The notes under the pieces were generated by a model. The model did no database searches and had not been told where the DNA came from. It saw only the letters and a program-made list of their open reading frames with translations. Source: Verrucomicrobiaceae bacterium (GTDB lineage: Bacteria > Verrucomicrobiota > Verrucomicrobiia > Verrucomicrobiales > Verrucomicrobiaceae). Taken from it: a stretch of 64,000 nucleotides of DNA. This document shows, piece by piece, positions 9,499 through 17,974 of the stretch. Position numbers and translations under genes: made by a program. The stretch covers positions 310,001-374,000 of the forward strand of contig JAIXSY010000025.1 of the NCBI GenBank assembly GCA_027484445.1, in the 5' to 3' direction. Each line of letters begins with the position of its first letter. Position 1 is the stretch's first letter.

Positions 9499-9810
9499 GA
9501 TGTTCTGTGCAGGCATTTGGACATCCCACGGGTCAATTTGGATGTTCTGTGCAGGCATTTGGACATTCCACGGGTCAACTCGGATGTTCTGCGCAGGCAT
9601 TTGGACATCCCACGGGTCAACTCGGATGTTCTGCGCAGGCATTTGGACACCCCACGGGTCAATTTGGATGTTCTGTGCAGGCATTTGGACACCCCGCGAG
9701 TCAATTTGGATGTTCTGCGCAGGCATTTGGACATCCCACGGGTCAACTCGGATGTTCTGTGCAGGCATTTGGACACCCCACGAGTCAATTTGGATGTTCT
9801 GCGCAGGCAT
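9499..9810. repeat. 42-bp tandem repeat array (seven full units plus an 18-bp partial)
   Basis: Seven directly abutting 42-base units start at 9499, 9541, 9583, 9625, 9667, 9709 and 9751; an eighth is cut after 18 bases at 9810. A further GATGTTCTG follows at 9813. Units differ only at positions 10, 26, 27, 30, 33, 39 and 41, and every difference is a transition. Positions 39 and 41 change together (TT or CC), defining two unit subtypes. The array fills most of the 443-base gap between folD and the sulfatase. Because 42 is a multiple of three, several frames stay open on both strands, but no frame has convincing start signals. There are no spacers, so it is not CRISPR. Confidence 0.95.
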
Positions 9811-9849
9811 AGAGATGTTCTGCACCAGGGTGGGGCAGCCCTGCGGGGA

Positions 9850-11286
9850 TCAGGGGTCAAGCTGACCCGGCTCTCGGCTGCCCTTGCCTCGGGGTTGTTG
9901 CTTCAGGCTATCGCCCAACTCCGCCCGAATGAGCTCCGCGTAGCCTTGTAGCCGGGCCACCTGCTCGGGGAACTTAGCCGCCACGTTCTGAGACTCGCTG
10001 ACATCCGTCTCTAGGTCGTAAAGCTCAAGCTCCTTCAGGACCTGCGGCTGGTAGGGCACCGGGATACCGCCCGTGGCCTTCGGCTGCACACCGCTCACGC
10101 TACGATACTTGTGCGGGAGCATGAGCTTCCACCGGCCATCTCCGCTGGTGATGGCTTGCAGCTGATTTTGCTCATAGTAATAAGCATAAAAATCATGTGG
10201 GTTCTGAGCCTCTGGTGCCCCCTGGATCAGCGGCCAGCAGTCCAGCCCATCGATGGCATGGGCGGGCAGCTTTGCCCCCACCACCCGCGCGATGGTGGGC
10301 AGTAGGTCGATCGTCATCAGCATCGCATCACTCGTGGTGCCCGCTGGAATCTGTCCTGGCCATTTCATCAGGCCAGTGACTCGCGTGCCGCCTTCCCAGC
10401 AGGTGCCTTTGCCCTCCCGCAGCGGCCCAGCATTGCCTGCATGGTCGCCGTAGCTAAGCCAGGGGCCATTGTCTGAGGTCAAAATGACCCACGTCTTCTG
10501 CTCCAGCCCCTGCTCCTTCAGGGTGTCCAAAACCTGGCCGACAGACCAGTCCACCTCCAGCATGACATCCGCGTAAAGTCCGCGGCCCGATTTGCCTGCG
10601 AACCGATCGCTCACGAACAAGGGCACGTGCACCATGCTGTGCGCTAGGTAGAGGAAGAAAGGGCGATCTTTTTGCTTCCGAATGAACTGCACACTGCGCT
10701 CGGTGTAATCGGCAGTCAGGCGCTTCTGATCTTCCGGCGTGACCTCCGCATCGACGATGCGTTCATCCTCCAGCATCGGCAGATTCGGGTAAGTGCCCTT
10801 TTTCGCCTGCGGATGGTAGGGCCACATGTCGTTCGAATAAGGGATGCCGTAGTAATGGTCAAAACCATGGCGTGTGGGCAAAAATGGCGGCTGAGAGCCC
10901 AAATGCCACTTCCCGACCGCTGCCGTGGCGTAGCCTTTTTCCTTCAAAAGTTCGGCCAGGGTGACCTCATCCGGGTGGATGCCATGCCGCGCCCGAGGCG
11001 AAAGCGCCCCATGCATGCCGAGGCGGTTCGGATAACAACCGGTCAGCAGAGCCGTGCGTGAAGCACTGCACACCGGTTGGGCGACGTGAAAGTTGGTGAA
11101 CTTGCGGCCCTCTTGGGCCAAACGGTCGATGTTCGGCGTCTCGTAGCCCTGTGCGCCAAAGCAGCCCACATCGGCATAGCCCATGTCATCCATAAAAATG
11201 ACGACCACATTGGGCCGATCTTCCGCCACGAGGGCTAGGCAGGAGAAGGACAAGACTCCCCAAACGGTCAGCGAGCGTAATTGCAT
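9850..11286 (-). CDS. Secreted arylsulfatase-family sulfatase
   Basis: This 478-residue type I sulfatase is exported by a signal peptide (about residues 1-21). It should cleave sulfate esters, possibly from algal or animal polysaccharides. The metal-binding start [15 protein letters not shown] carries Asp33 and Asp34. The maturation motif [11 protein letters not shown] places Cys73 as the residue to be converted to formylglycine. KWHLG and a C-terminal helical region with [11 protein letters not shown] complete the family pattern. The start MQLRSLTVW is preferred over an upstream extension to 11370 because it gives a proper signal peptide. It is divergent from the SDR gene; no carbohydrate-utilisation locus or true FGE gene is beside it. 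Confidence 0.95.
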   Translation of the reverse strand: MQLRSLTVWGVLSFSCLALVAEDRPNVVVIFMDDMGYADVGCFGAQGYETPNIDRLAQEGRKFTNFHVAQPVCSASRTALLTGCYPNRLGMHGALSPRARHGIHPDEVTLAELLKEKGYATAAVGKWHLGSQPPFLPTRHGFDHYYGIPYSNDMWPYHPQAKKGTYPNLPMLEDERIVDAEVTPEDQKRLTADYTERSVQFIRKQKDRPFFLYLAHSMVHVPLFVSDRFAGKSGRGLYADVMLEVDWSVGQVLDTLKEQGLEQKTWVILTSDNGPWLSYGDHAGNAGPLREGKGTCWEGGTRVTGLMKWPGQIPAGTTSDAMLMTIDLLPTIARVVGAKLPAHAIDGLDCWPLIQGAPEAQNPHDFYAYYYEQNQLQAITSGDGRWKLMLPHKYRSVSGVQPKATGGIPVPYQPQVLKELELYDLETDVSESQNVAAKFPEQVARLQGYAELIRAELGDSLKQQPRGKGSREPGQLDP

Positions 11287-11400
11287 CTGTCCACAACGCC
11301 AGGAAAGCGCCGCTTTGTCACGCGCCGATGTCGATGCACACGCCCTTTTCTTCATTCGACAGCGGCGCATCGCTCGCTCTTAATCGCCCAGGTTTTCCCC

Positions 11401-12186
11401 ATGTCATCTTCCTCTATTTTCGAGCTGTTTTCACTCCAAGGTCAGACCGCTGTCGTCATCGGTGGCACTGGTGAACTTTGCGGCGCTATTGCCGAAGGAT
11501 TCGCCTCTGCTGGAGCCGAGGTCGTACTGGTGGGTCGTGATCCTGCCAAGGCAGAGAAGCGCCTAGAAGCCATCCATGCGGCTGGTGGCAAAGGCTACTT
11601 CGTGAGCGCCGACGCTGCCCGCAAGGCAGACCTGCAATTGCTGCTGGATCAAGTGCAGGAGCGGTCGGGCGGCTGTCAGATCCTGGTCAATGGCGCAGGG
11701 GTGAATTCCCCCACACCCTTCCTCGACATCCCTGAAGAAGAATATGACCGGATCATGAACATCAACACCAAGGGAGTGTTCCTGGCCTGCCAAGTGTTTG
11801 GCAAATACTTCGTGGAAAACAAAGTAGCAGCCTCGATCATCAACCTTGGTTCCATGTCAGGCCTGATCCCACTCAGCCGAGTCTTCACCTACTCCATGTC
11901 GAAGGGCGCTGTGCATAACCTTTCCAAAAACCTCGCCCGCGAATGGGCACCACTCGGCATCCGCGTGAATACCCTGGTGCCAGGATTTTTCCCTGCGGAG
12001 CAAAACAAAAAGGTGCTGGTGCCGGAACGCGTGGCCAAGATCATGAGCCACACGCCGATGAACCGCTTTGGCGAAGCACGTGAGCTCGTCGGAGCGGCCC
12101 TGCTGCTGGCCTCAAACGGGGCCTCTTCCTTCATCACCGGCCATGAAATGGTCGTCGATGGTGGCTACTCCTCCATGACCATCTGA
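11401..12186 (+). CDS. SDR-family oxidoreductase
   Basis: This 261-residue classical short-chain dehydrogenase is probably cytoplasmic and NAD(P)-dependent. The Rossmann motif is GGTGELCGA near residues 21-29, a variant of the usual TGxxxGxG. The NGAG motif, a catalytic serine in NLGSMSG, and the YSMSK motif with its Tyr and Lys are present, and the C terminus [13 protein letters not shown] is typical. The GELCG variant resembles the D-mannonate oxidoreductase-like SDR group, so a sugar-acid substrate is a reasonable guess but not shown. The ATG at 11401 is used because the longer reading from 11281 overlaps the sulfatase start. A small gene follows five bases after the stop. Confidence 0.92.
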   Translation: MSSSSIFELFSLQGQTAVVIGGTGELCGAIAEGFASAGAEVVLVGRDPAKAEKRLEAIHAAGGKGYFVSADAARKADLQLLLDQVQERSGGCQILVNGAGVNSPTPFLDIPEEEYDRIMNINTKGVFLACQVFGKYFVENKVAASIINLGSMSGLIPLSRVFTYSMSKGAVHNLSKNLAREWAPLGIRVNTLVPGFFPAEQNKKVLVPERVAKIMSHTPMNRFGEARELVGAALLLASNGASSFITGHEMVVDGGYSSMTI

Positions 12187-12191
12187 CTGCC

Positions 12192-12470
12192 ATGTCTGAC
12201 TGGACTCCACCCCGGAACGTGAACCTCGTCGATCTCGGGTTCATGGATGCGCGCAGCAAACTCATCGACCTCGCGGCTTTTCTGGATCGCATCCAGCGGG
12301 CAGGTCAGGAATCTGACTTCCGTGTGCAGGCGCTAAAGAGTGCCATCACCTTGCTCTCCCTAGAACAGCCCGTACGGGCCAAAGAAGTGCTGCTGAGCTT
12401 CAGTGACCCTAGCCAAGAACCCATCGAAAAAGCCACGACTCAGGGCGCGACGGGCGCTTTTCCAGGCTGA
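12192..12470 (+). CDS. Small conserved-looking protein of unknown function
   Basis: A 92-residue, mostly helical protein with no signal peptide or membrane segment. It starts only five bases after the SDR stop, so the two are very likely cotranscribed. The central part (about residues 18-75) is charged and helix-forming, with a low-complexity Gly/Ala tail. I do not recognise the family and no catalytic motif is visible. Tight coupling to the SDR gene is the best evidence that it is real. Confidence 0.7.
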   Translation: MSDWTPPRNVNLVDLGFMDARSKLIDLAAFLDRIQRAGQESDFRVQALKSAITLLSLEQPVRAKEVLLSFSDPSQEPIEKATTQGATGAFPG

Positions 12471-12502
12471 CCCAGTTTGAGAAAACCGTGCCTAGTCGCC
12501 GA

Positions 12503-12904
12503 TCACTGCGTCACACGCTTCTGCGAGGAGGGCCGATACGGCGCACTGAAAGCCTCAACGAAGTCATAGCCGCCGGTGAAATCCTGGATGCTGTCAGCGT
12601 CATTTTTGCCGAAGTATCCAGTCTCAATGAGGTTGTAAACGATGTTGCCGATGTCCTCGCCCCGCTCCAGGCCCCACTCGTTCAGCACCGTCAGCGCCAT
12701 GGGACCGTATTCGGCCAAGGCATGAAGGCGCACTCCCTCCAGCACCTGCTGCCCTGACACATGCGGGTCTTCCTGCCCCTCACGGAAGTGTTTCACGGCC
12801 ACGTGCAAAGCATCCCTCACGAACTCATAGGCGAGCGGATGGTAGCGCGGGTCTTTGGCGACACTTTGGGAAATGGCGAGATGAAACGGAAGATCGGGGG
12901 ACAT
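12503..12904 (-). CDS. Minf_1886-family protein (Planctomycetes/Verrucomicrobia conserved protein)
   Basis: This 133-residue cytoplasmic protein matches from memory the small family found mainly in Verrucomicrobia and Planctomycetes (TIGR04138). It has the early segment YHPLAYEFVRDAL, a histidine-containing helix with SGQQVLEGVR, the central ALTVLNEWGL and GNIVYNLIETGYFGK, and the end DFTGGYDFVEAF followed by PYRP. The function is unknown. It converges with the SDR pair (gap 32 bases) and lies 64 bases beyond the stop of the beta-lactamase-fold gene on the same strand. It is a useful lineage marker. Confidence 0.85.
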   Translation of the reverse strand: MSPDLPFHLAISQSVAKDPRYHPLAYEFVRDALHVAVKHFREGQEDPHVSGQQVLEGVRLHALAEYGPMALTVLNEWGLERGEDIGNIVYNLIETGYFGKNDADSIQDFTGGYDFVEAFSAPYRPSSQKRVTQ

Positions 12905-12968
12905 GCCGGGGAATCAGCAGAAGCACTTCAGGCAGAGATGCATAGCATAGAACGTTCCTCGGCGCAGC

Positions 12969-13790
12969 TCACGCAGTTTCGTTTTTGAATTCGGGGTAGA
13001 AAGGATTGTGCTGCTTTTCCCAACCGACCGTGGTCAGCGGGCCATGCCCAGGAGCAATGATCGTGTCGTCAGGCAGCGTGAAGATTTCCTTGCGATTGGT
13101 CGCCAGCGCATCGGCGTAAGACACGATCCCCCCACCCATGGACGAGGCAAAGAGGGCATCTCCCACCACAGCCACAGGCCGCTCCAGCCCGCGCACGACG
13201 TAGGTGGTCCCCCCCTTGGAATGGCCCCAGGTCGAGCGCGCTTCGATCGTTAGCCCCCCCAGCGGCCAGACACTTCCAGGAGCGAAGGTTTTGGCTCCTG
13301 GAAGCGACTCTTTTTCACTAGCCAGCACCACGGGTGCCGCGAGCGCATCCACGTCAGCGACATGGTCAGGGTGCGTGTGCGTGAGGAAGAGGTAACGCAG
13401 TGTCAGCCCCTGAGCCTTCAAAACCTCCAGCAGGGGTGCCGCCGTGGCACCGGTGTCAAAAACGGCTGCTTCCCGTGTGGTCGTGTCCCAGACGACATAG
13501 GCATTCACCGTCATGTCGTGGTAGGCGGTGTTGGCTTGGGCTAGTCCCTCCAGCTCCAAAGGCTCCGGCGTCCAGCCACCCTGTGCCATGATGACCAAGG
13601 CAGGACCATGCAAGCGAAGTGAAGGTGCAAGGCGCAGCAGCACCGCAGGCTCCACCTTGCCCTCGCGAGTCGCCTGGATGGCAGTGGGCTCGACGCCAGA
13701 AGCCTCCGCCAGGGACTCGACCGTCATGCCCAGGCCACGCATGGCCTTGCCCACCACGTCATTGAAAAAATCTTCGAGAGGAATGCTCAT
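12969..13790 (-). CDS. Metallo-beta-lactamase-fold hydrolase with N-terminal helix-turn-helix-like domain
   Basis: This 273-residue protein has a helical N-terminal region (about residues 8-60) resembling an XRE-type helix-turn-helix: GMTVESLAEASGVEPTAIQA. A beta-lactamase-fold domain follows, with the metal motif HTHPDH at 138-143, the downstream WGHSKG and VVGDALF, and a final APGHGP. Glyoxalase II-like thioesterases share this arrangement, but the substrate is unknown. The start MSIPLEDFF is chosen because GGAGGGG sits just upstream, one of the few clear ribosome-binding sites here. The reading frame extends further to 13910 without support. It is divergent from the coiled-coil membrane protein gene. 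Confidence 0.87.
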   Translation of the reverse strand: MSIPLEDFFNDVVGKAMRGLGMTVESLAEASGVEPTAIQATREGKVEPAVLLRLAPSLRLHGPALVIMAQGGWTPEPLELEGLAQANTAYHDMTVNAYVVWDTTTREAAVFDTGATAAPLLEVLKAQGLTLRYLFLTHTHPDHVADVDALAAPVVLASEKESLPGAKTFAPGSVWPLGGLTIEARSTWGHSKGGTTYVVRGLERPVAVVGDALFASSMGGGIVSYADALATNRKEIFTLPDDTIIAPGHGPLTTVGWEKQHNPFYPEFKNETA

Positions 13791-13890
13791 AGCCCCTCCA
13801 TCCAAAGTCAGCCGACGGCTGGCGGCAAGCACCAAGTTCAACCTGGCAAATTCCCCTTTTTCATCGGGCGCTTTCCGCTTACACTTCTCC

Positions 13891-14406
13891 ATGGTCGAAA
13901 TCTTCACCAACCCGTTCTACACCTTTTGCATGGGACTCGGTCTCGGAGCCGTCTTCCTGATCATGGCCATCTTCAGCCACTGGAAAACCAAGGGCGAATT
14001 CCGCCGTTACAAAACGCACCTGAGCGACAAGCTAGAACTGGAAGCACGGCAGATGCAGGAAACCAACAAGGAGAAAGCCCGCCTAGCCTCGGAAAACGAG
14101 AGCCTTCGTGTGCAAGTGGCCCGACTGAATGAAAAACCAGACAACAAAATGGGCCGTGAGCTCGAAATCCTGGCCCGAGCTGAAAAGCACATGATGATCA
14201 ATGCCCCTGGTTTTGCCCCCGCCTGGGAACTGGCTAAATCCGCTGCACTGTCTCAGATCGAAGCCGAGGAAAAAGGCTCCTCGTTTCCCCAAAAAATCTT
14301 CCGCAAGCTGATCGGCTCCGGCACCACCAGCGGCACCTCCGTGGCTCTGCCTGAAAGCGCCGCTGCCCATGCCAAAACCAGCAGCAGCACGGCTGCCGCC
14401 GCCTGA
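13891..14406 (+). CDS. Membrane-anchored coiled-coil protein, function unknown
   Basis: A 171-residue protein with one N-terminal membrane helix at about residues 6-27. It is followed by a charged coiled-coil stretch (about 30-95) rich in Lys, Glu, Arg and Leu, then a globular part and an Ala/Ser/Thr-rich tail. The likely topology is a cytoplasmic coiled coil anchored in the inner membrane, comparable in outline to RmuC-like or divisome accessory proteins, but no family motif is seen. The ATG at 13891 is chosen over an open upstream frame that runs antisense into the hydrolase gene. A glyoxalase-fold gene follows 12 bases later. Confidence 0.78.
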   Translation: MVEIFTNPFYTFCMGLGLGAVFLIMAIFSHWKTKGEFRRYKTHLSDKLELEARQMQETNKEKARLASENESLRVQVARLNEKPDNKMGRELEILARAEKHMMINAPGFAPAWELAKSAALSQIEAEEKGSSFPQKIFRKLIGSGTTSGTSVALPESAAAHAKTSSSTAAAA

Positions 14407-14418
14407 TTTTCAGCAAAG

Positions 14419-14766
14419 ATGCGTCCAGAGAAGGTCAAATTCATGCTCCTAGCGGCGGACATGGCGCGCGTGGTGCGCTTTTACCGACAGGCTTTTGGTC
14501 TCGATGAAGTCTTTCTCAGTCCGCACTGGAGTGAACTGGCCCACGGCACAGCCATCATCGCCTTTCACAGCGGCCACGATGGCAGCCCCAACCCGACCGG
14601 CCTGAGCTTCCAATTCACCGATGTCTTCGATGCCGCCGAACGCATCGAAAAAGCTGGCGGACAAGTGCTAGAAGTCCCGAATCAACGAGAAGGCGAGCCC
14701 ATTCTGCTCGGTCGCTACCGCGACACGGAGGGCAACGAAGGTTTCATCACTCAATACATCGCCTAG
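14419..14766 (+). CDS. VOC-family (glyoxalase/bleomycin-resistance fold) protein
   Basis: A 115-residue cytoplasmic protein with the paired beta-alpha-beta-beta-beta pattern of the vicinal oxygen chelate fold. The start VKFMLLAADMARVVRFYRQAF is followed by the middle LSFQFTDVFDAAERIEKAGG and the end RDTEGNEGFI with its conserved glutamate. Members include glyoxalase I and dioxygenases, but a single short domain without neighbours of known pathway does not reveal a substrate. It lies 12 bases after the coiled-coil gene, likely in the same transcript, and converges with the large DUF1553 gene. Confidence 0.87.
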   Translation: MRPEKVKFMLLAADMARVVRFYRQAFGLDEVFLSPHWSELAHGTAIIAFHSGHDGSPNPTGLSFQFTDVFDAAERIEKAGGQVLEVPNQREGEPILLGRYRDTEGNEGFITQYIA

Positions 14767-14786
14767 CAGACCCGCGAGGTCGCACC

Positions 14787-17744
14787 TCAAGGGTGGGTGA
14801 TCGTTTCGTCCAGGTTCAACAAGGCCCGACAAACCGCTGTCCACAGTGCTTCACCTTCGACCGATTGGGTGCGTTGTTTGGCGAGAAAGCCGGAAAGCAT
14901 GGCCCGTTCATCTTCCGCAGGAGGACGTGTCAGACAGCGGCGAAAAGCCAGCCGAAGCCTGTCCTGATCACCCTTCGCCTCGGCCATGACCTTCCGTGCC
15001 ATGGCCTGTGCAGCCTCCATGAACATCTGATCGTTCAGCAGCGTCAGTGCCTGAAGAGGGCTGTTGGAGACATCACGCCGCGCGAGACAAGCCTCACCAG
15101 TAGGTGCATCAAAGGTCGTGCTCATGGCAAACGGAGCCGTCCGCTTCGTGAAGGTGTAAAGGCTGCGGCGGTAGCGATCTTCCCCCTGGCTGGTTTTCCA
15201 CTCGACCTTGCCGTAGGTGCCCTCCGTCGTCACGCTAGCAGGCTGCGGGGGATACACGCCCGGTCCCCCTTGCTTCAGCGAAAGCACGCCCGCCGCTTGC
15301 AGCGCAGAATCTCGAATGATTTCCGCATCCAGACGGAACCGGGGTGCATGAGAGAGAAGCACATTTTCAGGATCTTTGGCCTCGGCCTGCTGCGATCGGC
15401 GACTGGCCTGTTTGTAAGTAGCACTCATGACGATGCGCTTGTGCAATCGCTTCAAGCTCCAGCCGTCTTTGACAAATTGCACGGCCAACCAATCCAACAA
15501 CTCAGGATGACTCGGTGCCTCACTTTGATAGCCAAAATCCTCCAGGCTCTTCACCAAACCGCGCCCAAAGAAAGCCTGCCACTGACGATTCACCGTGACA
15601 CGGGCCGTGAGTGGGTTTTCTGGGCGGAAAAACCACCTCGCCAAACTCAAGCGATTGGCAGGTTCACCAGGGCGCAGACCGGGCAAAAAGGCAGGCACCG
15701 CTGGCGGCACAACCTGCTTGGGCTGAAGGTATTCTCCTCGATGATAAAGGTGCGTCTGGCGGGAGGGTGAGCCTGACCTTTCCCGCATCACCAAAGTTGG
15801 CTGACCCCGTGGCATCTGACGACGCGCAAGCCACAGAGGTGCAACGGCACTTTTCATCTCAGGCGCAGCCAAAAGGAAGCTGCGCTGGATAGCAGCACGC
15901 TGGCTCAGATCACCTTTGGCCAGAGCATTCTCCACCGCATAGGGCAAGCCGGTCGCCTTAGGCATCGGGTGAGTCGTCACCGACAAACGGAAATGCCCTA
16001 GCGCGCAGGCAAAGTGCTTTTCAAATAGCATCTTCAAGTCCAGTCCTTGCCTTAGATCAACCGGCGTCTCAAAGCGAAACACAGCGCTGTGTTCCTGACC
16101 ATACCCGCCCAACACCTGCCAGCCACTGGACATTTCTCCATCCAAAGCCGCATCGGCTCGATTGGTCTTCTTGGCCTTGGCAGGTCTTGGGTTGGCCGGA
16201 GCCGCATCACTGATCTTGTCCTCTTCCGTATCGTTGGTGGCCTCAGCACTGGCGATTTTCATCGGTTGCTTGTTTTGAAAGGCCTGAATCTCACTCAAAA
16301 AGAAGCCCCCGATCGGCCCTTCGTAATACGTCAGACCAGGACCATCGTTGGGTAGGCTCGGGTGGCTGGCCACCTCTAGCTTGATCGCCGTCACCCCCTG
16401 AATGGGAGCTTGCAGGTGCAGGTCATAAACATCGCTCTTCGAGATATCGCCACTGCCCAGGATGAACCCATCGGCTTGCAGTTCGAGGTGAGGCATCGTC
16501 GTCTTCATCGAGTCAGGACGCACGACCTGCCACTCTGCGCATTGCTTGGAAGTTTGCACCACCCACTCGCTCAGTCTTTTTTCCAAGGCCACCTGACCTC
16601 CAGGAAACTGGGAAGGAAGTGCAGCTTCCATTTGGGCGATTTTGGCCAGATGGGCTTTTTGTGCAGCCTCGATCTCCGGTGTCGGAATCGCATAGGTAGG
16701 CTCGTCTGCATTGTTCAGCAGTGCCATCAGGCTGTAGTAATCGGTGTGCAGGATCGGGTCATACTTATGCGTGTGGCACTGAGCACAGTTCATTGTCAGG
16801 CCCATCCATGTCGTGCCGGTGACACCCACGCGGTCCACCATGGCATAAAAGCGGTATTCATTCGGGTCGATCCCCCCTTCCTCATTCAGCATGGTGTTCC
16901 GATGAAAACCTGTCGCGATTCGATCCTCCGGCGTCGCATTCGGCAGCATGTCACCAGCGAGCTGTTTGATGCTGAATTGATCGAAAGGCATGTCTTGATT
17001 CAGCGCTTTCACCACCCAATCTCGGTAAGGCCAAATCGGCCTTGGGCGGTCCTTTTCAAAACCGTTTGTGTCCGCATAACGGGCGAGATCTAGCCAACGC
17101 CGCGCCCAGCGCTCGCCATATTGCGGCGACTTCAGCAGTTCATCCACGAGAGCCTCATAAGCCGACTCAGCAGCACCGCTTTGCTGCGCTCTTTTTTGGA
17201 CAAAAGCATCCGCCTGCTCGGGCGTCGGGGGCAGTCCAATCAGGTCGAGATACAAACGTCGTACCAAAGTGTAAGCATCGGCCTCAGGAGCAGGCTCAAT
17301 CCCTGCCTCGTCGAGCTTTTCGCGGATGAATCTATCCATATCCGCCGTCGGGTCTATTGAGGCTTTGGGCGGCTGGTAAGCCCAGTGCGCCTCATACTTG
17401 GCACCTTCTGCGATCCACTGGCGGATCACTGCTTTTTCCCGCTCCGACATGACCTTTTTCGTGTGCGGAGGCGGCATGAGTTCATCTTCATCCGATGAAA
17501 AAATCCGCTGCACCACCTCACTCGCATCGGGCAAGCCGGGCTTGATGGCGACTTCGCCAGATTTGCCAGAACCATAGGCAGCCTCTTGCAGATCCAGGCG
17601 CAGCTTTCCTTTCCGCCCGTGATCGTCCATGCCATGGCAGCTAAAGCATTGCTGGGCCAGCACGGGGCGAACATCTCGATTGAAATCCAAGGCAATCGCG
17701 GTGGAAGTCAGAGAGAGGAGGGAGACAAAAAACAGGCAATTCAT
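14787..17744 (-). CDS. Secreted haem-binding DUF1549/DUF1553 protein (planctomycete cytochrome C type)
   Basis: A 985-residue exported protein of a family greatly expanded in Planctomycetes and Verrucomicrobia. It has a signal peptide (about 1-18), then the cytochrome-like domain with CFSCHG (Cys33, Cys36, His37). A DUF1549 region follows with WARRWLDLARYADTNGF and a second haem-like motif CAQCHTHKYDP, then an insert with carbohydrate-binding-like beta character, and a C-terminal DUF1553 region (NPLTARVTVNRQW, FGYQSEAPSHPELLDWLA). Members are often paired with a DUF1501 gene in presumed polysaccharide degradation, but no DUF1501 gene is adjacent here. The start at MNCLFFVSL gives the signal peptide. 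The exact reaction is unknown. Confidence 0.92.
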   Translation of the reverse strand: MNCLFFVSLLSLTSTAIALDFNRDVRPVLAQQCFSCHGMDDHGRKGKLRLDLQEAAYGSGKSGEVAIKPGLPDASEVVQRIFSSDEDELMPPPHTKKVMSEREKAVIRQWIAEGAKYEAHWAYQPPKASIDPTADMDRFIREKLDEAGIEPAPEADAYTLVRRLYLDLIGLPPTPEQADAFVQKRAQQSGAAESAYEALVDELLKSPQYGERWARRWLDLARYADTNGFEKDRPRPIWPYRDWVVKALNQDMPFDQFSIKQLAGDMLPNATPEDRIATGFHRNTMLNEEGGIDPNEYRFYAMVDRVGVTGTTWMGLTMNCAQCHTHKYDPILHTDYYSLMALLNNADEPTYAIPTPEIEAAQKAHLAKIAQMEAALPSQFPGGQVALEKRLSEWVVQTSKQCAEWQVVRPDSMKTTMPHLELQADGFILGSGDISKSDVYDLHLQAPIQGVTAIKLEVASHPSLPNDGPGLTYYEGPIGGFFLSEIQAFQNKQPMKIASAEATNDTEEDKISDAAPANPRPAKAKKTNRADAALDGEMSSGWQVLGGYGQEHSAVFRFETPVDLRQGLDLKMLFEKHFACALGHFRLSVTTHPMPKATGLPYAVENALAKGDLSQRAAIQRSFLLAAPEMKSAVAPLWLARRQMPRGQPTLVMRERSGSPSRQTHLYHRGEYLQPKQVVPPAVPAFLPGLRPGEPANRLSLARWFFRPENPLTARVTVNRQWQAFFGRGLVKSLEDFGYQSEAPSHPELLDWLAVQFVKDGWSLKRLHKRIVMSATYKQASRRSQQAEAKDPENVLLSHAPRFRLDAEIIRDSALQAAGVLSLKQGGPGVYPPQPASVTTEGTYGKVEWKTSQGEDRYRRSLYTFTKRTAPFAMSTTFDAPTGEACLARRDVSNSPLQALTLLNDQMFMEAAQAMARKVMAEAKGDQDRLRLAFRRCLTRPPAEDERAMLSGFLAKQRTQSVEGEALWTAVCRALLNLDETITHP

Positions 17745-17899
17745 AAACGGCCTCGCATGAGGGGAAGAGGAAAACGCTGAATGCCCATCGGAAGCTATCA
17801 GCGATGCTGAGTTGATACACTTTCCCTGATGATCAGTGAGACCCAAAACGATCAAGGTTGAGAATGTTTTAAGACTTCAGAAAAGGCCGCCGAAAAAAC

Positions 17900-17917
17900 T
17901 TGGCACGCGGATTGCTA
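17900..17917 (+). promoter_or_regulatory. Sigma-54 (RpoN) promoter upstream of amt
   Basis: The sequence TTGGCACGCGGATTGCTA matches the -24/-12 consensus (TGGCACG, four bases, TTGCW) at every key position. The GG lies at 17902-17903 and the GC at 17914-17915, with the correct spacing. Transcription should begin near 17927, about 48 bases before the amt start. Sigma-54 control of ammonium transporters through NtrC-type activators is well established in other bacteria; here it is inferred from the site and its position. Confidence 0.88.
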
Positions 17918-17974
17918 CCGCCATTCGCGCTGCCGCAATAACGCTGCAGAAAAAGACCAACCAACACTCACATC

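Noticed and set aside
9499..9810. Possible CRISPR array
   Set aside because: Units abut directly with no spacers between them, and no cas genes are nearby.
9307..9951. 214-codon plus-strand open frame through the 42-bp array
   Set aside because: Its start lies within folD and its end runs antisense into the sulfatase; openness follows from the 42-base period.
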